Below, piece by piece: positions 47,306 to 56,137 of a DNA stretch of 64,000 nucleotides (positions are counted from its first letter, which is position 1; each line of letters begins with the position of its first letter). Under the pieces are notes generated by a model. The model saw nothing but the letters and a program-made list of their open reading frames with translations. It made no database searches and was not told the DNA's origin. Location: NCBI RefSeq assembly GCF_025950525.1, contig NZ_JAPDGS010000008.1:62001-126000 (forward strand). Reading direction: 5' to 3'. This stretch comes from Stagnihabitans lacustris (GTDB taxonomy: Bacteria > Pseudomonadota > Alphaproteobacteria > Rhodobacterales > Rhodobacteraceae). A program made the position numbers and the translations under genes.

Positions 47306-48129
47306 TTCAGGGCTCCGGAGGTCAGGCCAGAAACGATCCGGCGTTGCAGCAAAACAAAGATCGCAAGAATCGGGGTCACATAGATCGCGGAATAGGCCAT
47401 GATCGCGTTCCAGTCCTTTGAATTCGGCCCAAGAAAGCCTTGCAGCCCGACCGAGGCCGGTTGAAGACCCGGGTCCTGGATGATCGACTTGGAATAGATG
47501 AACTCGCCAAAGGCGCTCATGAAGGTCAGGATGGCGCAGACCAGCACGCCATTGCGCACCAGGGGCAGCACGATGGAGGTAAAGGCCCCAAGGCGCGAGT
47601 TGCCATCGACCAAGGCGGCCTCTTCCAACTCCCGCGGGACGGACATGAAGGCGGCGCGGGTCAGGACCACAAAGAAGGGCATCGCCTTGGCGGCCGCGCC
47701 CAGGATCACGGCGCTGCGGGGCCAGTTCAGCAGCCCCAACTGGTTGAAGGCCACAAACAAGGGCGTCACCATGACCGAGGCGGGCAGGACCTGCAGCATC
47801 AGGATGGTGAACAGCCCGACATCGACCCAGGCGTTGCGATAGCGCGCCAGCACATAGGCGCAACCGGTGCCGAAAAACACGGTCAGCGCGGTGACGCCCG
47901 ACGCGATAACGACCGAATTCCACAGATAGGGCGCCATGTTCCGGTCGGTCCAGACATAGGAATAGACGCCGAAATCGGGGTCATTCGGCCAGAAAGTCGG
48001 CGGCGAGACAAAGATTTCGGACTGGGTTTTGACCGCGGTCACATACATCCAATACAGCGGGAACAGATAGATGGCCGCGAAAAAGACCGCAAAGCCGAAC
48101 CAGACCCAGGGGCGCTTCACCATATTCAT
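47302..48129 (-). CDS. Carbohydrate ABC transporter permease, UgpE type
   Basis: A 275-residue membrane permease with six predicted helices and the ATPase-coupling EAA loop EEAALVDGNSRLGAFTSIVLPL. It pairs with the preceding permease in a CUT1-type sugar importer. The start overlaps the upstream permease stop; an ATG two codons later is an alternative. The substrate is not readable from sequence. Confidence 0.92.
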   Translation of the reverse strand: MNMVKRPWVWFGFAVFFAAIYLFPLYWMYVTAVKTQSEIFVSPPTFWPNDPDFGVYSYVWTDRNMAPYLWNSVVIASGVTALTVFFGTGCAYVLARYRNAWVDVGLFTILMLQVLPASVMVTPLFVAFNQLGLLNWPRSAVILGAAAKAMPFFVVLTRAAFMSVPRELEEAALVDGNSRLGAFTSIVLPLVRNGVLVCAILTFMSAFGEFIYSKSIIQDPGLQPASVGLQGFLGPNSKDWNAIMAYSAIYVTPILAIFVLLQRRIVSGLTSGALK

Positions 48130-49025
48130 CCGCGCACCTCGCCCCTTGTGGATCGCACGTAGATCACGGCGGCAAACAGCACCAGGACCAGCATCATGAC
48201 CGAGATCGTGGCGCCGCGGGCGAAGTCGTAAAGTTTGAAGCTCATCTGCCAGGCCCAGTATTGCGAGACGTTCGAGGTGTTGGCCGGGCCGCCCTCGGTG
48301 ATTGCGGGGAAAAGGTCGAATTGCTGCAGCGTGCCGATCAGGCCCAAGCTTAGCACCGCGCCGATGGTGGAGCGCATCATCGGCAGGGTGATGGTGCGGA
48401 ACCTTTGCCAGGCGGTCGCGCCGTCCAGCTCCGCCGCCTCATAGATGTCACGCGGGATGGCGGCGAGGCCCACCGAGAGCAACAGCATGTTGAAGGCCAG
48501 ACCCAGCCAGATGTTCGCGATGATGACGGCATACAGCGACAGGTTGGGATCGGACTTCCAGAAGACCGGCTCGGAAATCAGCCCGACGCCTTGCAACAGC
48601 GCGTTCAAGACGCCGTAGTCGCCCGCCAGGATGAAACTCCAGATCGCGCCGACCACAAGGCCGGGCATGACCCAGGACACCAGGAACAGGCCCCGGATCG
48701 TGGCCGACCCCGGGAAGTTCTGGTGAAAGAACAGCGCCAGCGCAAAGCCCAGGGTGAACTGGCCGGCGATGGAGCCCACCACGAAAAGCGCCGTGTTCTT
48801 CATCACCAGCCAGAATTCCGGCTGCGCCACGACGGATCGGTAATTGTCGAACCCCGCCCAGGGGCGGATCAGGCTTCCAAGGGAGAACATGTCAACCTCT
48901 TGAAAGCTCATCAGCACGTTGTAGACCAAGGGCAGGCCGGCCATCGCCATCAAAAAGGCCATGGCGGCGCCGATCAGGATCAGGTCAAACCCGATGCCGT
49001 CGGTCAGGCTGCGAAGGATGCGCAT
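48126..49025 (-). CDS. Carbohydrate ABC transporter permease, UgpA type
   Basis: A 299-residue membrane permease with six helices and the EAA loop EAAELDGATAWQRFRTITLPM. It is the first of two CUT1 permeases in this operon and follows the binding-protein gene after a 54-bp spacer that contains a GC-rich hairpin. Together with the second permease it forms the membrane channel. Confidence 0.92.
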   Translation of the reverse strand: MRILRSLTDGIGFDLILIGAAMAFLMAMAGLPLVYNVLMSFQEVDMFSLGSLIRPWAGFDNYRSVVAQPEFWLVMKNTALFVVGSIAGQFTLGFALALFFHQNFPGSATIRGLFLVSWVMPGLVVGAIWSFILAGDYGVLNALLQGVGLISEPVFWKSDPNLSLYAVIIANIWLGLAFNMLLLSVGLAAIPRDIYEAAELDGATAWQRFRTITLPMMRSTIGAVLSLGLIGTLQQFDLFPAITEGGPANTSNVSQYWAWQMSFKLYDFARGATISVMMLVLVLFAAVIYVRSTRGEVRG

Positions 49026-49045
49026 TGGGGTCTCCGGTTAAGAGT

Positions 49046-49072
49046 GCCCGGGGGAGGGAGCGTCCCCCGGGC
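49046..49072 (-). terminator. Intercistronic hairpin after binding-protein gene
   Basis: Perfect 10-bp arms GCCCGGGGGA/TCCCCCGGGC with a 7-base loop lie between the binding-protein stop and the first permease start. No T run follows, so it is likely an mRNA-stabilising or partial terminator. Confidence 0.55.
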
Positions 49073-49079
49073 GGCGACG

Positions 49080-50288
49080 TCAGCCTTTCAGGATGCCGTC
49101 GATGGTGGCTTGCGCCTGGTCCAGCGCCTCTTGCGACGTGGCCTGGCCGGTCAGCGCCTGTTGCATCGCGTCATAGATCGCCTTCGAGATCTTGGCCCAT
49201 TCCGGGTGCGGACCGCGCGGCTGGGCATATTTCAGCTGCTCCTGGAACACGGCCAAAGCCGCATCCTTGCGGGCGTCGCCGGTCGAGGGCAAAGCGATGT
49301 CGCTGCGCGCCGGGATGTTGGAAAACTCGGGGAACAGACGGTCGGCCTGGGACACGAAATACTCCAGCATCCGGAAGCTTTCATCGGGATGTTCGGTCGC
49401 GGCAAAGATGCCCCAGTTGAAATCGCCCATGGCCGAGGACCGCGCCCCGCCCGCCGTTTCGGTCGGAAGCAGCGTCACGCCCCAATCGAACTTGGCGTCG
49501 GTGGACATGCGCCCCAGCTCCCACGGGCCGGAGATCGCCATCGCCGCATTGCCCGCGTTGAAGGTGCCGGTCGAATCCCACTGGCCTTGGGACAGCACAT
49601 CCTGAGAGCCCAGCTTTTCGGTGACAAGCGTCTTCCACAGGTCCAGCGCCTTGACCGCGCCGGGGCCGTTCACCGCCTGATAGCCGCCGCCCGACATCTG
49701 AATCCACGGCAGGAACTGGAAGGTGCCTTCCTCGTTTGCCCGCGCCGACCAGGTCAGGCCGTAAACCTTGTTGGCCGGATCGTTCAGCTTGCGGGCATCC
49801 TCCAGCAGCTCGTCCCAGGTCTGGGGCGGGTTCGCGATGCCAGCCTTGGCAAACAGGTCCTTGTTGTAAAACAGCGCGATCGTGTTGGTGGCCTTTGGCA
49901 CGCCATAGACCTTGCCGTCCCACATCACCGAATTCCACGGGCCGGGGTAATAGCTGTCGGCCTTGATCACCGTGCTGGCCGCCACCCGTTCCGTGATGTC
50001 CAGCATGGCGCCGCGCGAGGAAAACATCGCGAAATCCGGGTTATCAAGGCTGATCATGTCGGGCGGATTGCCGGTGGCCACGGCCTTCAGCGTTTCGTTC
50101 ACCAGATCGTCAAAGGCCACGGCGCGGAATTCGACCACGATATCCTCGTTCGCGTCGTCGAACTCTTTCGCCATGGTCGGGATCAACCCGTTGTCGCCAT
50201 CCAGCCCCCAGATCGTCAGCTTGACCGGCTCGGCTTGGGCCGACAATGCGATCACCGAAGCGGTCATCGCCAAAAACAGTTTCTTCAT
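49080..50288 (-). CDS. Extracellular sugar-binding protein, family 1
   Basis: A 402-residue periplasmic binding protein with a signal peptide cleaved after SAQA (residue 19). Typical segments are [50 protein letters not shown] and [16 protein letters not shown]. It captures a sugar or sugar-like compound for the CUT1 transporter. It lies 43 bases after the isomerase gene in the operon led by the oxidoreductase gene. Confidence 0.92.
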   Translation of the reverse strand: MKKLFLAMTASVIALSAQAEPVKLTIWGLDGDNGLIPTMAKEFDDANEDIVVEFRAVAFDDLVNETLKAVATGNPPDMISLDNPDFAMFSSRGAMLDITERVAASTVIKADSYYPGPWNSVMWDGKVYGVPKATNTIALFYNKDLFAKAGIANPPQTWDELLEDARKLNDPANKVYGLTWSARANEEGTFQFLPWIQMSGGGYQAVNGPGAVKALDLWKTLVTEKLGSQDVLSQGQWDSTGTFNAGNAAMAISGPWELGRMSTDAKFDWGVTLLPTETAGGARSSAMGDFNWGIFAATEHPDESFRMLEYFVSQADRLFPEFSNIPARSDIALPSTGDARKDAALAVFQEQLKYAQPRGPHPEWAKISKAIYDAMQQALTGQATSQEALDQAQATIDGILKG

Positions 50289-50331
50289 GTCTTCCTCCCG
50301 TTGGTTGTTTGAAAACAGGCTTGTGCGCCTG

Positions 50332-51258
50332 TTACTTGGTCAGCGAGGGGTCTCCGCCCTCGTATTGTGCCGACAGCGGAACAAAGTCGCCGCCCCGGCA
50401 ATCCTTCAGGTAATTCAGCGCCCGGACCTGGCCGGTCATCTCCAGCGCGTCGCGGTAAACCGGGTCATGCCAGCCCTCGATGTCGATGGAGCCCTGGTAG
50501 CCGCCGAGGCGAAGTTCGCTGATGATGTCGGTCCAGTTGCTGTCGCCAAAGCCCGGCGTGCGCATGAAGACAAAGGGGTGACGCCCGAAAATCCCATGCT
50601 CGCGGATCACGTCGTGGCGGACGGTGGCATCTTTGCCGTGGACGTGAAAGATCTTGGACGCCCATTTCCGGATCTGCGGCAGGGGGTCGATCAGGTAAAC
50701 CAACTGATGACAGGGCTCCCATTCCAGACCCAGATTGTCGTCCGGGGTCTCGTTGAACATCATCTCCCAGGCGTCGGGGTTATGGGCGATGTTCCAGTCG
50801 CCGGTCTGCCAGTTGCCATCCATGGCGCAGTTTTCAAAGGCGATGCGGATGCCCTTGTCCGCCGCGCGCTTGGCCAGGTCGGACCAGATTTCGCGGTAGC
50901 GCGGCAGGCTTTCGGGCAGCGGGCGACCGCGCAGCCGGCCGGTAAAGCCCGCAACGGTATGCGCGCCGAAGTGATGGGCGTTGTCGATGCAATCCTTCCA
51001 GCCCTGCAGGGTCTGAAGGTCCATTTCCCCGGTTTCCAGCGGGTTGCCGAACATGCCCAGCGTTCCCATGGTGATGTCGCGATCCCCGATGGCATCGCGG
51101 CAGCGCTTGCCGAGGTCTGCAAGGTTCTGGCCATTGGTGGTCTGCCAGAAAAACGGCTCAAAGCTTTCAAAGCCAAGGTCTGCGATTTGCGCGATGCGGG
51201 CGGCGGCCTCGCCTCCGCTTGCAGAGATCATCGTGCCGATGCGAAGTGTCTGTGTCAT
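50332..51258 (-). CDS. Sugar phosphate isomerase/epimerase-type TIM-barrel protein
   Basis: A 308-residue protein of the xylose-isomerase-like TIM-barrel superfamily. Candidate metal ligands are Glu in [11 protein letters not shown], His in IFHVHGKDA and Glu in [10 protein letters not shown]. Relatives isomerise or epimerise sugars, or act on keto-inositols, in the cytoplasm. The gene overlaps the oxidoreductase gene by 4 bases and precedes the transporter genes, so it should act on the imported compound after oxidation. The exact reaction is unknown. Confidence 0.85.
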   Translation of the reverse strand: MTQTLRIGTMISASGGEAAARIAQIADLGFESFEPFFWQTTNGQNLADLGKRCRDAIGDRDITMGTLGMFGNPLETGEMDLQTLQGWKDCIDNAHHFGAHTVAGFTGRLRGRPLPESLPRYREIWSDLAKRAADKGIRIAFENCAMDGNWQTGDWNIAHNPDAWEMMFNETPDDNLGLEWEPCHQLVYLIDPLPQIRKWASKIFHVHGKDATVRHDVIREHGIFGRHPFVFMRTPGFGDSNWTDIISELRLGGYQGSIDIEGWHDPVYRDALEMTGQVRALNYLKDCRGGDFVPLSAQYEGGDPSLTK

Positions 51259-52274
51259 AGGGGCCTCATGTCGGTAGGGGCGCCGGTGGTGGCGCTGTCG
51301 ATGGCGGCAAAGACCATGGCAAGCGAGCGGATGTTGTCGCGGCCCTCGGTCAGGGGTTTGCTGCGGGTTTCCACCGCGCGCAGGAAATCAAGGATCACGC
51401 CGGCATGGCCTTCGACCATGGGCGGGGCAGGGGGGATGTCGACGGGGGTCAGGGGGCGGAAGAAGCCCTCGGTGCCGTTTACACGGTGCGCGGTGATGCC
51501 CTCGTTGCCGTCCCACAGGATCGTGCCTTCGGTGCCGATGATGCGCCACGAGGCCTCCCAGGCGGTGTTGGCGCCCTCGGCACACCAGGACCCGCGATAG
51601 GTCATGGTCACGCCGCCCTCGAAGTCGAAAAGCGCATCGGCGGATGCGCCATGGGCATACCAAGAGCCCTTGGGGTTGGTTTCCCGCGCATAGACCCCGG
51701 TTGCGGGTCGGTCGATGATCCAGCGGGCGGCGTCAAAGGTGTGGATCGCCATGTCCAGCAGCAGGACATGTTCCATCTGATCCCGAAACCCGCCGAAATG
51801 CGCCCCGATGAAGAAGTCGACATGGACGGCGGTCAGCTCTCCGATCAGGGGCAGAGCCTGTTTGATCCGGCGGATGCCGGGCAGGAAACGGCGGTTCTGG
51901 ATGACGGCATGAAGCCGGTTCGCTTGGGCCGCTGCGGTGATCAGGTCGCGCGCCTCGTCCAGCGAGTTGGCCATGGGTTTTTCCGACAGGACATGGGCGC
52001 CATGGGCCAGCGCGGTCTTGACGACCTGCGCCCGGGCGGCGGGGATCACCAGGTCAAACACCAGGTCGGGCTTCAGGTCCTGCAGCATGGCGGCCAGGTC
52101 GGTGCCCGTCGCCACATCCAGATTATGCTTTGCCGCCCGCGCCTTGGCCGTGCCCAGGTCCAGATCGACCAGACCCGCCAGCCGGATGCCAGCCGCCAGT
52201 TCCGGCACGTCGCGCAGCGCAGAAAGCCAGCCGTCCGACATGGCTCCGCAGCCCACCAAAACGGCGGTTTGCAT
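51255..52274 (-). CDS. Gfo/Idh/MocA-family oxidoreductase
   Basis: A 339-residue NAD(P)-dependent oxidoreductase with a Rossmann start AVLVGCGAMSDGW, the family motif SEKPM near residue 97 and a carboxy-terminal alpha/beta domain with HTFDAARW-type active-site residues. Relatives oxidise sugars or cyclitols. The start at 52274 follows GGAGGGGA. It heads the minus-strand operon and diverges from the LacI gene across two identical operators. Confidence 0.9.
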   Translation of the reverse strand: MQTAVLVGCGAMSDGWLSALRDVPELAAGIRLAGLVDLDLGTAKARAAKHNLDVATGTDLAAMLQDLKPDLVFDLVIPAARAQVVKTALAHGAHVLSEKPMANSLDEARDLITAAAQANRLHAVIQNRRFLPGIRRIKQALPLIGELTAVHVDFFIGAHFGGFRDQMEHVLLLDMAIHTFDAARWIIDRPATGVYARETNPKGSWYAHGASADALFDFEGGVTMTYRGSWCAEGANTAWEASWRIIGTEGTILWDGNEGITAHRVNGTEGFFRPLTPVDIPPAPPMVEGHAGVILDFLRAVETRSKPLTEGRDNIRSLAMVFAAIDSATTGAPTDMRPL

Positions 52275-52320
52275 GAAAATCCCCTCCCTCAGCGACAACG
52301 GGCCCCTCCAGGCGGCGTCA

Positions 52321-52390
52321 TCGCAAACGTTTACGAAGGCTTGAGGCAAGGGGTGATTCCTGTCAAGACGGTTTCGCAAACGTTTACGAA
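52321..52390. promoter_or_regulatory. Two identical LacI-type operators
   Basis: TCGCAAACGTTTACGAA occurs at 52321-52337 and again, identical over 17 bp, at 52374-52390, a 53-bp separation. Each is a near-palindrome centred on CG. They lie in the divergent promoter of the oxidoreductase and LacI genes; a TTGACA -35-like hexamer for the minus strand sits between them (52361-52366). Confidence 0.75.
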
Positions 52391-52400
52391 CGGGACTTCG

Positions 52401-53423
52401 ATGGCCGATATCCGCGACCTGGCGCTTCACCTGAACATCTCGACCGGGACGGTCAGCCGGGCGCTGAACAACCGGCCCGGGGTCAATGCCGCGACCCGCG
52501 CCCGCGTGCTGGAGGCCGCGATCGAGCTGGGCTATGTCGCCAACCAATCCGGCCGCAGCTTGCGGCGCGGCGCCACCAACACCATCGGTTTCCTGATCGA
52601 GACGGGCTCGGCGGCCAATCAGGAATCGGGCGACTTCTTCTTTATCCTTTTGGACGCCTTGCACCTGTATCTGGCGGGCAAGGGCTTTGATCTGATGATC
52701 CTGCCCTGTCATTCCGCCGATGACCCGGCCGAGTTTCTGGGTCGCCTCGTGGCCCGTGGTCTGGTCGATGCCGTGGTGATCACCGCGACCCGTCGTCACG
52801 ACCGCCGGATCGAGATGCTGACGCGGTCGACCCTGCCCTTCCTGACGCTGGGGCGGTCAGAGACCCCGGGCGCCTACCCTTGGATCGACATGGATTTCGA
52901 CGGCGTCGCGCGCCGCTCGGTCGCGGAACTGGTGGCGCAGGGCCACCGTCGGATCGCGCTGGCCCTGCCGGACAACGACGTGATGTTGGGCTATCACTAT
53001 CGCCGCGGCTATGAGGCGGCGATGGCCGATGCCGGCCTGACCCTGGACCCTGCCCTGATCTTTCGCAACCCGACCTCCGAGGCGGGGGGCTTTGCGCTGG
53101 GGCGGCAACTTGCGCAGGCCCGGCCCTCGGCGGTGATGCTGTGTTCCGAGGCCACGACCGTCGGCCTTTATGCCGGCCTGCAACGCGAGGGGATCACCCC
53201 CGGCCCGGACCTGTCCATCGTCACCTTCCGCGAGAACCCGCAGCTGCGCTTTCTGTCGCCGGCACCTGCGACCTTCCGCGTCGACATCTCGGCCATCGGG
53301 CGGCTGATCGGCGAGAATGTGATTGCGCTTTTGTCCCCCGACACCCGCCCCGAGGCCGCCCGCGCGGAAATCCTGGTGCCCTTGGACTATCTTCCGGGCG
53401 CTTCGATCTGCCCGCCACGCTGA
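52401..53423 (+). CDS. LacI-family transcriptional regulator 1
   Basis: A 340-residue LacI/GalR regulator. The helix-turn-helix (IRDLALHLNISTGTVSRALN) occupies residues 3-22 and the hinge helix ANQSGRSLRRG lies near residue 50. The effector-binding core then contains TIGFLIETGSAANQ and AVMLCSEATTVGLYA. It is predicted to repress its own gene and the divergent sugar operon through the two 17-bp operators just upstream. The start is the ATG at 52401, directly after the second operator, with no obvious Shine-Dalgarno beyond GGGAC. Confidence 0.92.
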   Translation: MADIRDLALHLNISTGTVSRALNNRPGVNAATRARVLEAAIELGYVANQSGRSLRRGATNTIGFLIETGSAANQESGDFFFILLDALHLYLAGKGFDLMILPCHSADDPAEFLGRLVARGLVDAVVITATRRHDRRIEMLTRSTLPFLTLGRSETPGAYPWIDMDFDGVARRSVAELVAQGHRRIALALPDNDVMLGYHYRRGYEAAMADAGLTLDPALIFRNPTSEAGGFALGRQLAQARPSAVMLCSEATTVGLYAGLQREGITPGPDLSIVTFRENPQLRFLSPAPATFRVDISAIGRLIGENVIALLSPDTRPEAARAEILVPLDYLPGASICPPR

Positions 53424-53438
53424 TCGCTGCATTTTCTG

Positions 53439-53456
53439 GTTGCATACGTTTGCAAA
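53439..53456 (+). promoter_or_regulatory. LacI-2 operator O1
   Basis: GTTGCATACGTTTGCAAA, 42 bases before the NTF2-like gene. The identical sequence recurs inverted at 54718, and near-copies occur at 63061 and 63243. Confidence 0.75.
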
Positions 53457-53497
53457 GTCGGTGAGGATCACCGCAAACAGCCGCGTCAGGAGTCGTC

Positions 53498-54625
53498 ATG
53501 GCCGAGAAATCCGAACAGCCGGTCAAAGCCGGCAAGATCATGCAGGTCGAGCGCCGCGATTACCCCGAAATCGCCCCCGAAGGCGCCAAGCGCGTCCAGG
53601 CGATGCAGGGCTTTGACGATTGCTATGCCGATATCGTCGATTACATCATCCGCTGCACCCACAAGATCTGGGACGAGCGGGACATCGGCCTGATCTACAC
53701 CCACTACACCCACAATTGCGTGCTGTATGGCACGACCGGCACGCTTTACACCCGCGAAGAGGTCGTGCGCGACACGATCCAGCGGCTTGTCAGCTTTCCA
53801 GAGCGGCGCGGCATGGGCACCCATGTGATCTGGAAGGGCGATGATCAACAGGGGTTTTACACCTCACATCTGGTGACGGGCACGGGGCGGCACAGCCAGA
53901 ACGGCCATCTGGGAGCGGCGACGGGGCGCATGTTCACCTCGCGCACCGTGGCCGACTGCATGATCTATCAAAACAAGATCTACCGCGAATGGGTTGTGGC
54001 CGATACGACCGCCATCCTGCAGCAACTGGGCGTCGACGTGCAGGGTTACGCCGAGCGCATCGCCAAGGCGGCCTTTGACAAGGGCATGGTTTCCTTGGAC
54101 ATTGGCGAGAACCGCCACATGATCGGCCAATACCCGCCCGAGGCTGAGGCCGATCTCTCTCTGGCCTCTACCGACCTGGAACGCCACACCTTGCGCTGGA
54201 TGCATGACGTCTTCAACCGCAAGATGTTGGGCCAGATCGCGCAGGTCTATGCACCGACCGCGCAATATCATGGCCCGCTGATGGCCGAGCTTTACGGTCA
54301 TGCCGCGATCATCCATCAGACTCTGGGGCTCATTGGCTCTCTCCCCGATGCGGCCTTTACCGTGCATCACATCTGTTCGACCCCTTGCGAAGAGGGCGGC
54401 GAAAAGGTCGCCGTGCGCTGGATCATGGAGGGCCACCATATCGGCTATGGCATCCTGAACCACCTGGGCAATCCGACCGGCAAGCGCGTGCAGATCATGG
54501 GCATCACCCATTTCCACTACAAGAATGGCAAGATCGTCGATGAATGGCGCGTCTATGACGAGGCTTCGGCCCTGGTTCAGGTGAAACTGGCGCAGATGGC
54601 CGACGTCAAAGCCGCCAGCCTGTAA
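53498..54625 (+). CDS. Double SnoaL/NTF2-fold protein
   Basis: A 375-residue protein with two NTF2-like (SnoaL) segments, at about residues 40-185 (YADIVDYIIRCTHKIWDERD, YTHYTHNCVLYG, YREWVVADT) and 215-365 (RHTLRWMHDVFNRKM, QVYAPTAQYHGPL, KIVDEWRVYDE). The two halves share the pattern in which a helix is followed by an aromatic-His strand, suggesting internal duplication. SnoaL-like folds serve cyclases, isomerases and hydrolases, so no reaction can be named. It has its own operator and terminator, apart from the transporter operon. Confidence 0.75.
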   Translation: MAEKSEQPVKAGKIMQVERRDYPEIAPEGAKRVQAMQGFDDCYADIVDYIIRCTHKIWDERDIGLIYTHYTHNCVLYGTTGTLYTREEVVRDTIQRLVSFPERRGMGTHVIWKGDDQQGFYTSHLVTGTGRHSQNGHLGAATGRMFTSRTVADCMIYQNKIYREWVVADTTAILQQLGVDVQGYAERIAKAAFDKGMVSLDIGENRHMIGQYPPEAEADLSLASTDLERHTLRWMHDVFNRKMLGQIAQVYAPTAQYHGPLMAELYGHAAIIHQTLGLIGSLPDAAFTVHHICSTPCEEGGEKVAVRWIMEGHHIGYGILNHLGNPTGKRVQIMGITHFHYKNGKIVDEWRVYDEASALVQVKLAQMADVKAASL

Positions 54626-54643
54626 GCTTCTGACAGCGTTGCC

Positions 54644-54676
54644 AAGCGGCCCCCGATCCGGGGGCCGCTTGTTTTT
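54644..54676 (+). terminator. Rho-independent terminator after NTF2-like gene
   Basis: Perfect 11-bp arms AAGCGGCCCCC/GGGGGCCGCTT, a 5-base loop and a G-TTTTT tail end the transcript of the preceding gene. Confidence 0.88.
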
Positions 54677-54717
54677 CCGGCACTTGCCCGGCGCAGAACG
54701 GCGGCCCGCAGATTCTG

Positions 54718-54735
54718 TTTGCAAACGTATGCAAC
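54718..54735 (-). promoter_or_regulatory. LacI-2 operator O2
   Basis: TTTGCAAACGTATGCAAC is the exact reverse complement of O1 and lies 71 bases before the binding-protein gene of the transporter operon. Confidence 0.75.
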
Positions 54736-54806
54736 ATGTGTTTGTCTGCCGGAAGAACGGAGGGGGCGAACGCCCTCCGCGGCATCTTAACAGAGGGGTA
54801 AACACC

Positions 54807-56048
54807 ATGACGATGAATTTCCGGGCATTGGCGGGCGCGGCCAGCCTGATCGCCCTTTTGGCGGGCGGCGCAAACGCGGCCTGCATGATCGAGGGCGCGG
54901 GCTCGGTTCGCATCCTGTCGAACGACTTCGATGCGCTGCGGATCGTGAACGACACCGCCGCCGAATGTGCCTCGGATGCGGTCAAGGTCACGGCCAATGC
55001 CTCGGCCGAACACAAGAACATTCAGGGGCCTGCGCTGTCGGCCAACCCGTCGGAATACACCGTTGCCGTGGTGGCCAACAATTCGATCGTGCCGCTGCTG
55101 TCGGGCGACCTGATCCGGCCGCTGGATGATCTGGTGGCGAAATATGGCGCCTCGCTGTCGCCCAACCAGCTGATCAAGATCGACGGCAAGGTCATGGCGA
55201 TTGCCTTCATGGGCAATGGCCAGCACCTGTTCTACCGCAAGGACATCCTGGAAAAGGCCGGCGTCGCTGTGCCCAAGACCTATGAAGAGGTCCTGGCCGC
55301 CGCCGAGGCGATCAAGGCCGCCGGTCTGATGGACCACCCGCTTGCCGCGTCGGACAAGCCCGGCTGGGACCTGGCCGCGGAATTCGTCAACATGTATCTG
55401 GGCACGGGGGCAGAGTTCTTTGCAGCCGGCAGCGCCGATCTGGCCATCGACAATGACCAGGGCCGCGCGGTTCTGGCCAATATGCGGGCGCTGACGGGCT
55501 ATATGAACCCCGATTACCTGACCTATGACGCCAACGAGCTGAACAAGCTTTGGGATGCCGGCTCGATTGCGATGATGACGCAATGGGGTTCGCTGGCGGG
55601 CGCGGCCATCGGCCCGGACGCCAATCCCGAGGTTGCCGCCAACACCGAATTCGCCGCAGCGCCGACGCTGGCCGGCGGCACCGTTCCCACGGCGGCCCTG
55701 TGGTGGGACGGCTTCACCATCGCCAAGAACATCAGCGACGAAGATGCGGCTGCCTCGTTCCAGGCCATGGTCCATGCCATCTCTCCGGACATGATGAAGG
55801 CCAATGCCGACAAGGCCACCTGGCTGATCGCAGGCTTTGAACCCGGCAAGGCGGCTTCGGGCGTCATCGCCAATGCCTCGGGCGGGGCGCGCGCCTATCC
55901 GATGCAGCCCTATATGGGCCTGTTGCACACGGCGCTTTCGGCCGAACTCGCGGACTTCATCGCCGGCAAGGAAGAGGCTGACCAGGCGCTTGCCGATGTG
56001 AAGGCCGCCTATGACGCCGCAGCCAAAGAGGGCGGCTTTCTGAAGTAA
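54807..56048 (+). CDS. Extracellular solute-binding protein, family 1
   Basis: A 413-residue periplasmic binding protein with a signal peptide cleaved near GGANA (residue 23). The mature part has ANPSEYTVAVVANNSIVPLL, GKVMAIAFMGNGQHLFYRKD, MMTQWGSLAGAA and ALWWDGFTIAKN. Two Cys residues (NAACMIEG, AAECASD) occur near the mature amino terminus and could form a disulfide. It should recruit the ligand for the CUT1-type transporter that follows. The start at 54807 follows GAGGGG. A hairpin lies between it and the permease gene. Confidence 0.9.
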   Translation: MTMNFRALAGAASLIALLAGGANAACMIEGAGSVRILSNDFDALRIVNDTAAECASDAVKVTANASAEHKNIQGPALSANPSEYTVAVVANNSIVPLLSGDLIRPLDDLVAKYGASLSPNQLIKIDGKVMAIAFMGNGQHLFYRKDILEKAGVAVPKTYEEVLAAAEAIKAAGLMDHPLAASDKPGWDLAAEFVNMYLGTGAEFFAAGSADLAIDNDQGRAVLANMRALTGYMNPDYLTYDANELNKLWDAGSIAMMTQWGSLAGAAIGPDANPEVAANTEFAAAPTLAGGTVPTAALWWDGFTIAKNISDEDAAASFQAMVHAISPDMMKANADKATWLIAGFEPGKAASGVIANASGGARAYPMQPYMGLLHTALSAELADFIAGKEEADQALADVKAAYDAAAKEGGFLK

Positions 56049-56055
56049 CCCTCTC

Positions 56056-56088
56056 CCCGGCCGTGTTCCCTCCTCGGGCACGGCCGGG
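56056..56088 (+). terminator. Intercistronic hairpin after binding-protein gene
   Basis: Perfect 10-bp arms CCCGGCCGTG/CACGGCCGGG with a 13-base loop lie between the binding-protein stop and the permease start; weak CTCCCTTTC follows. Partial termination or message stabilisation is likely. Confidence 0.55.
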
Positions 56089-56137
56089 CTCCCTTTCCCG
56101 GTTATACCGGACCCTGCCCTTCAAAAGGACCGGTCGG

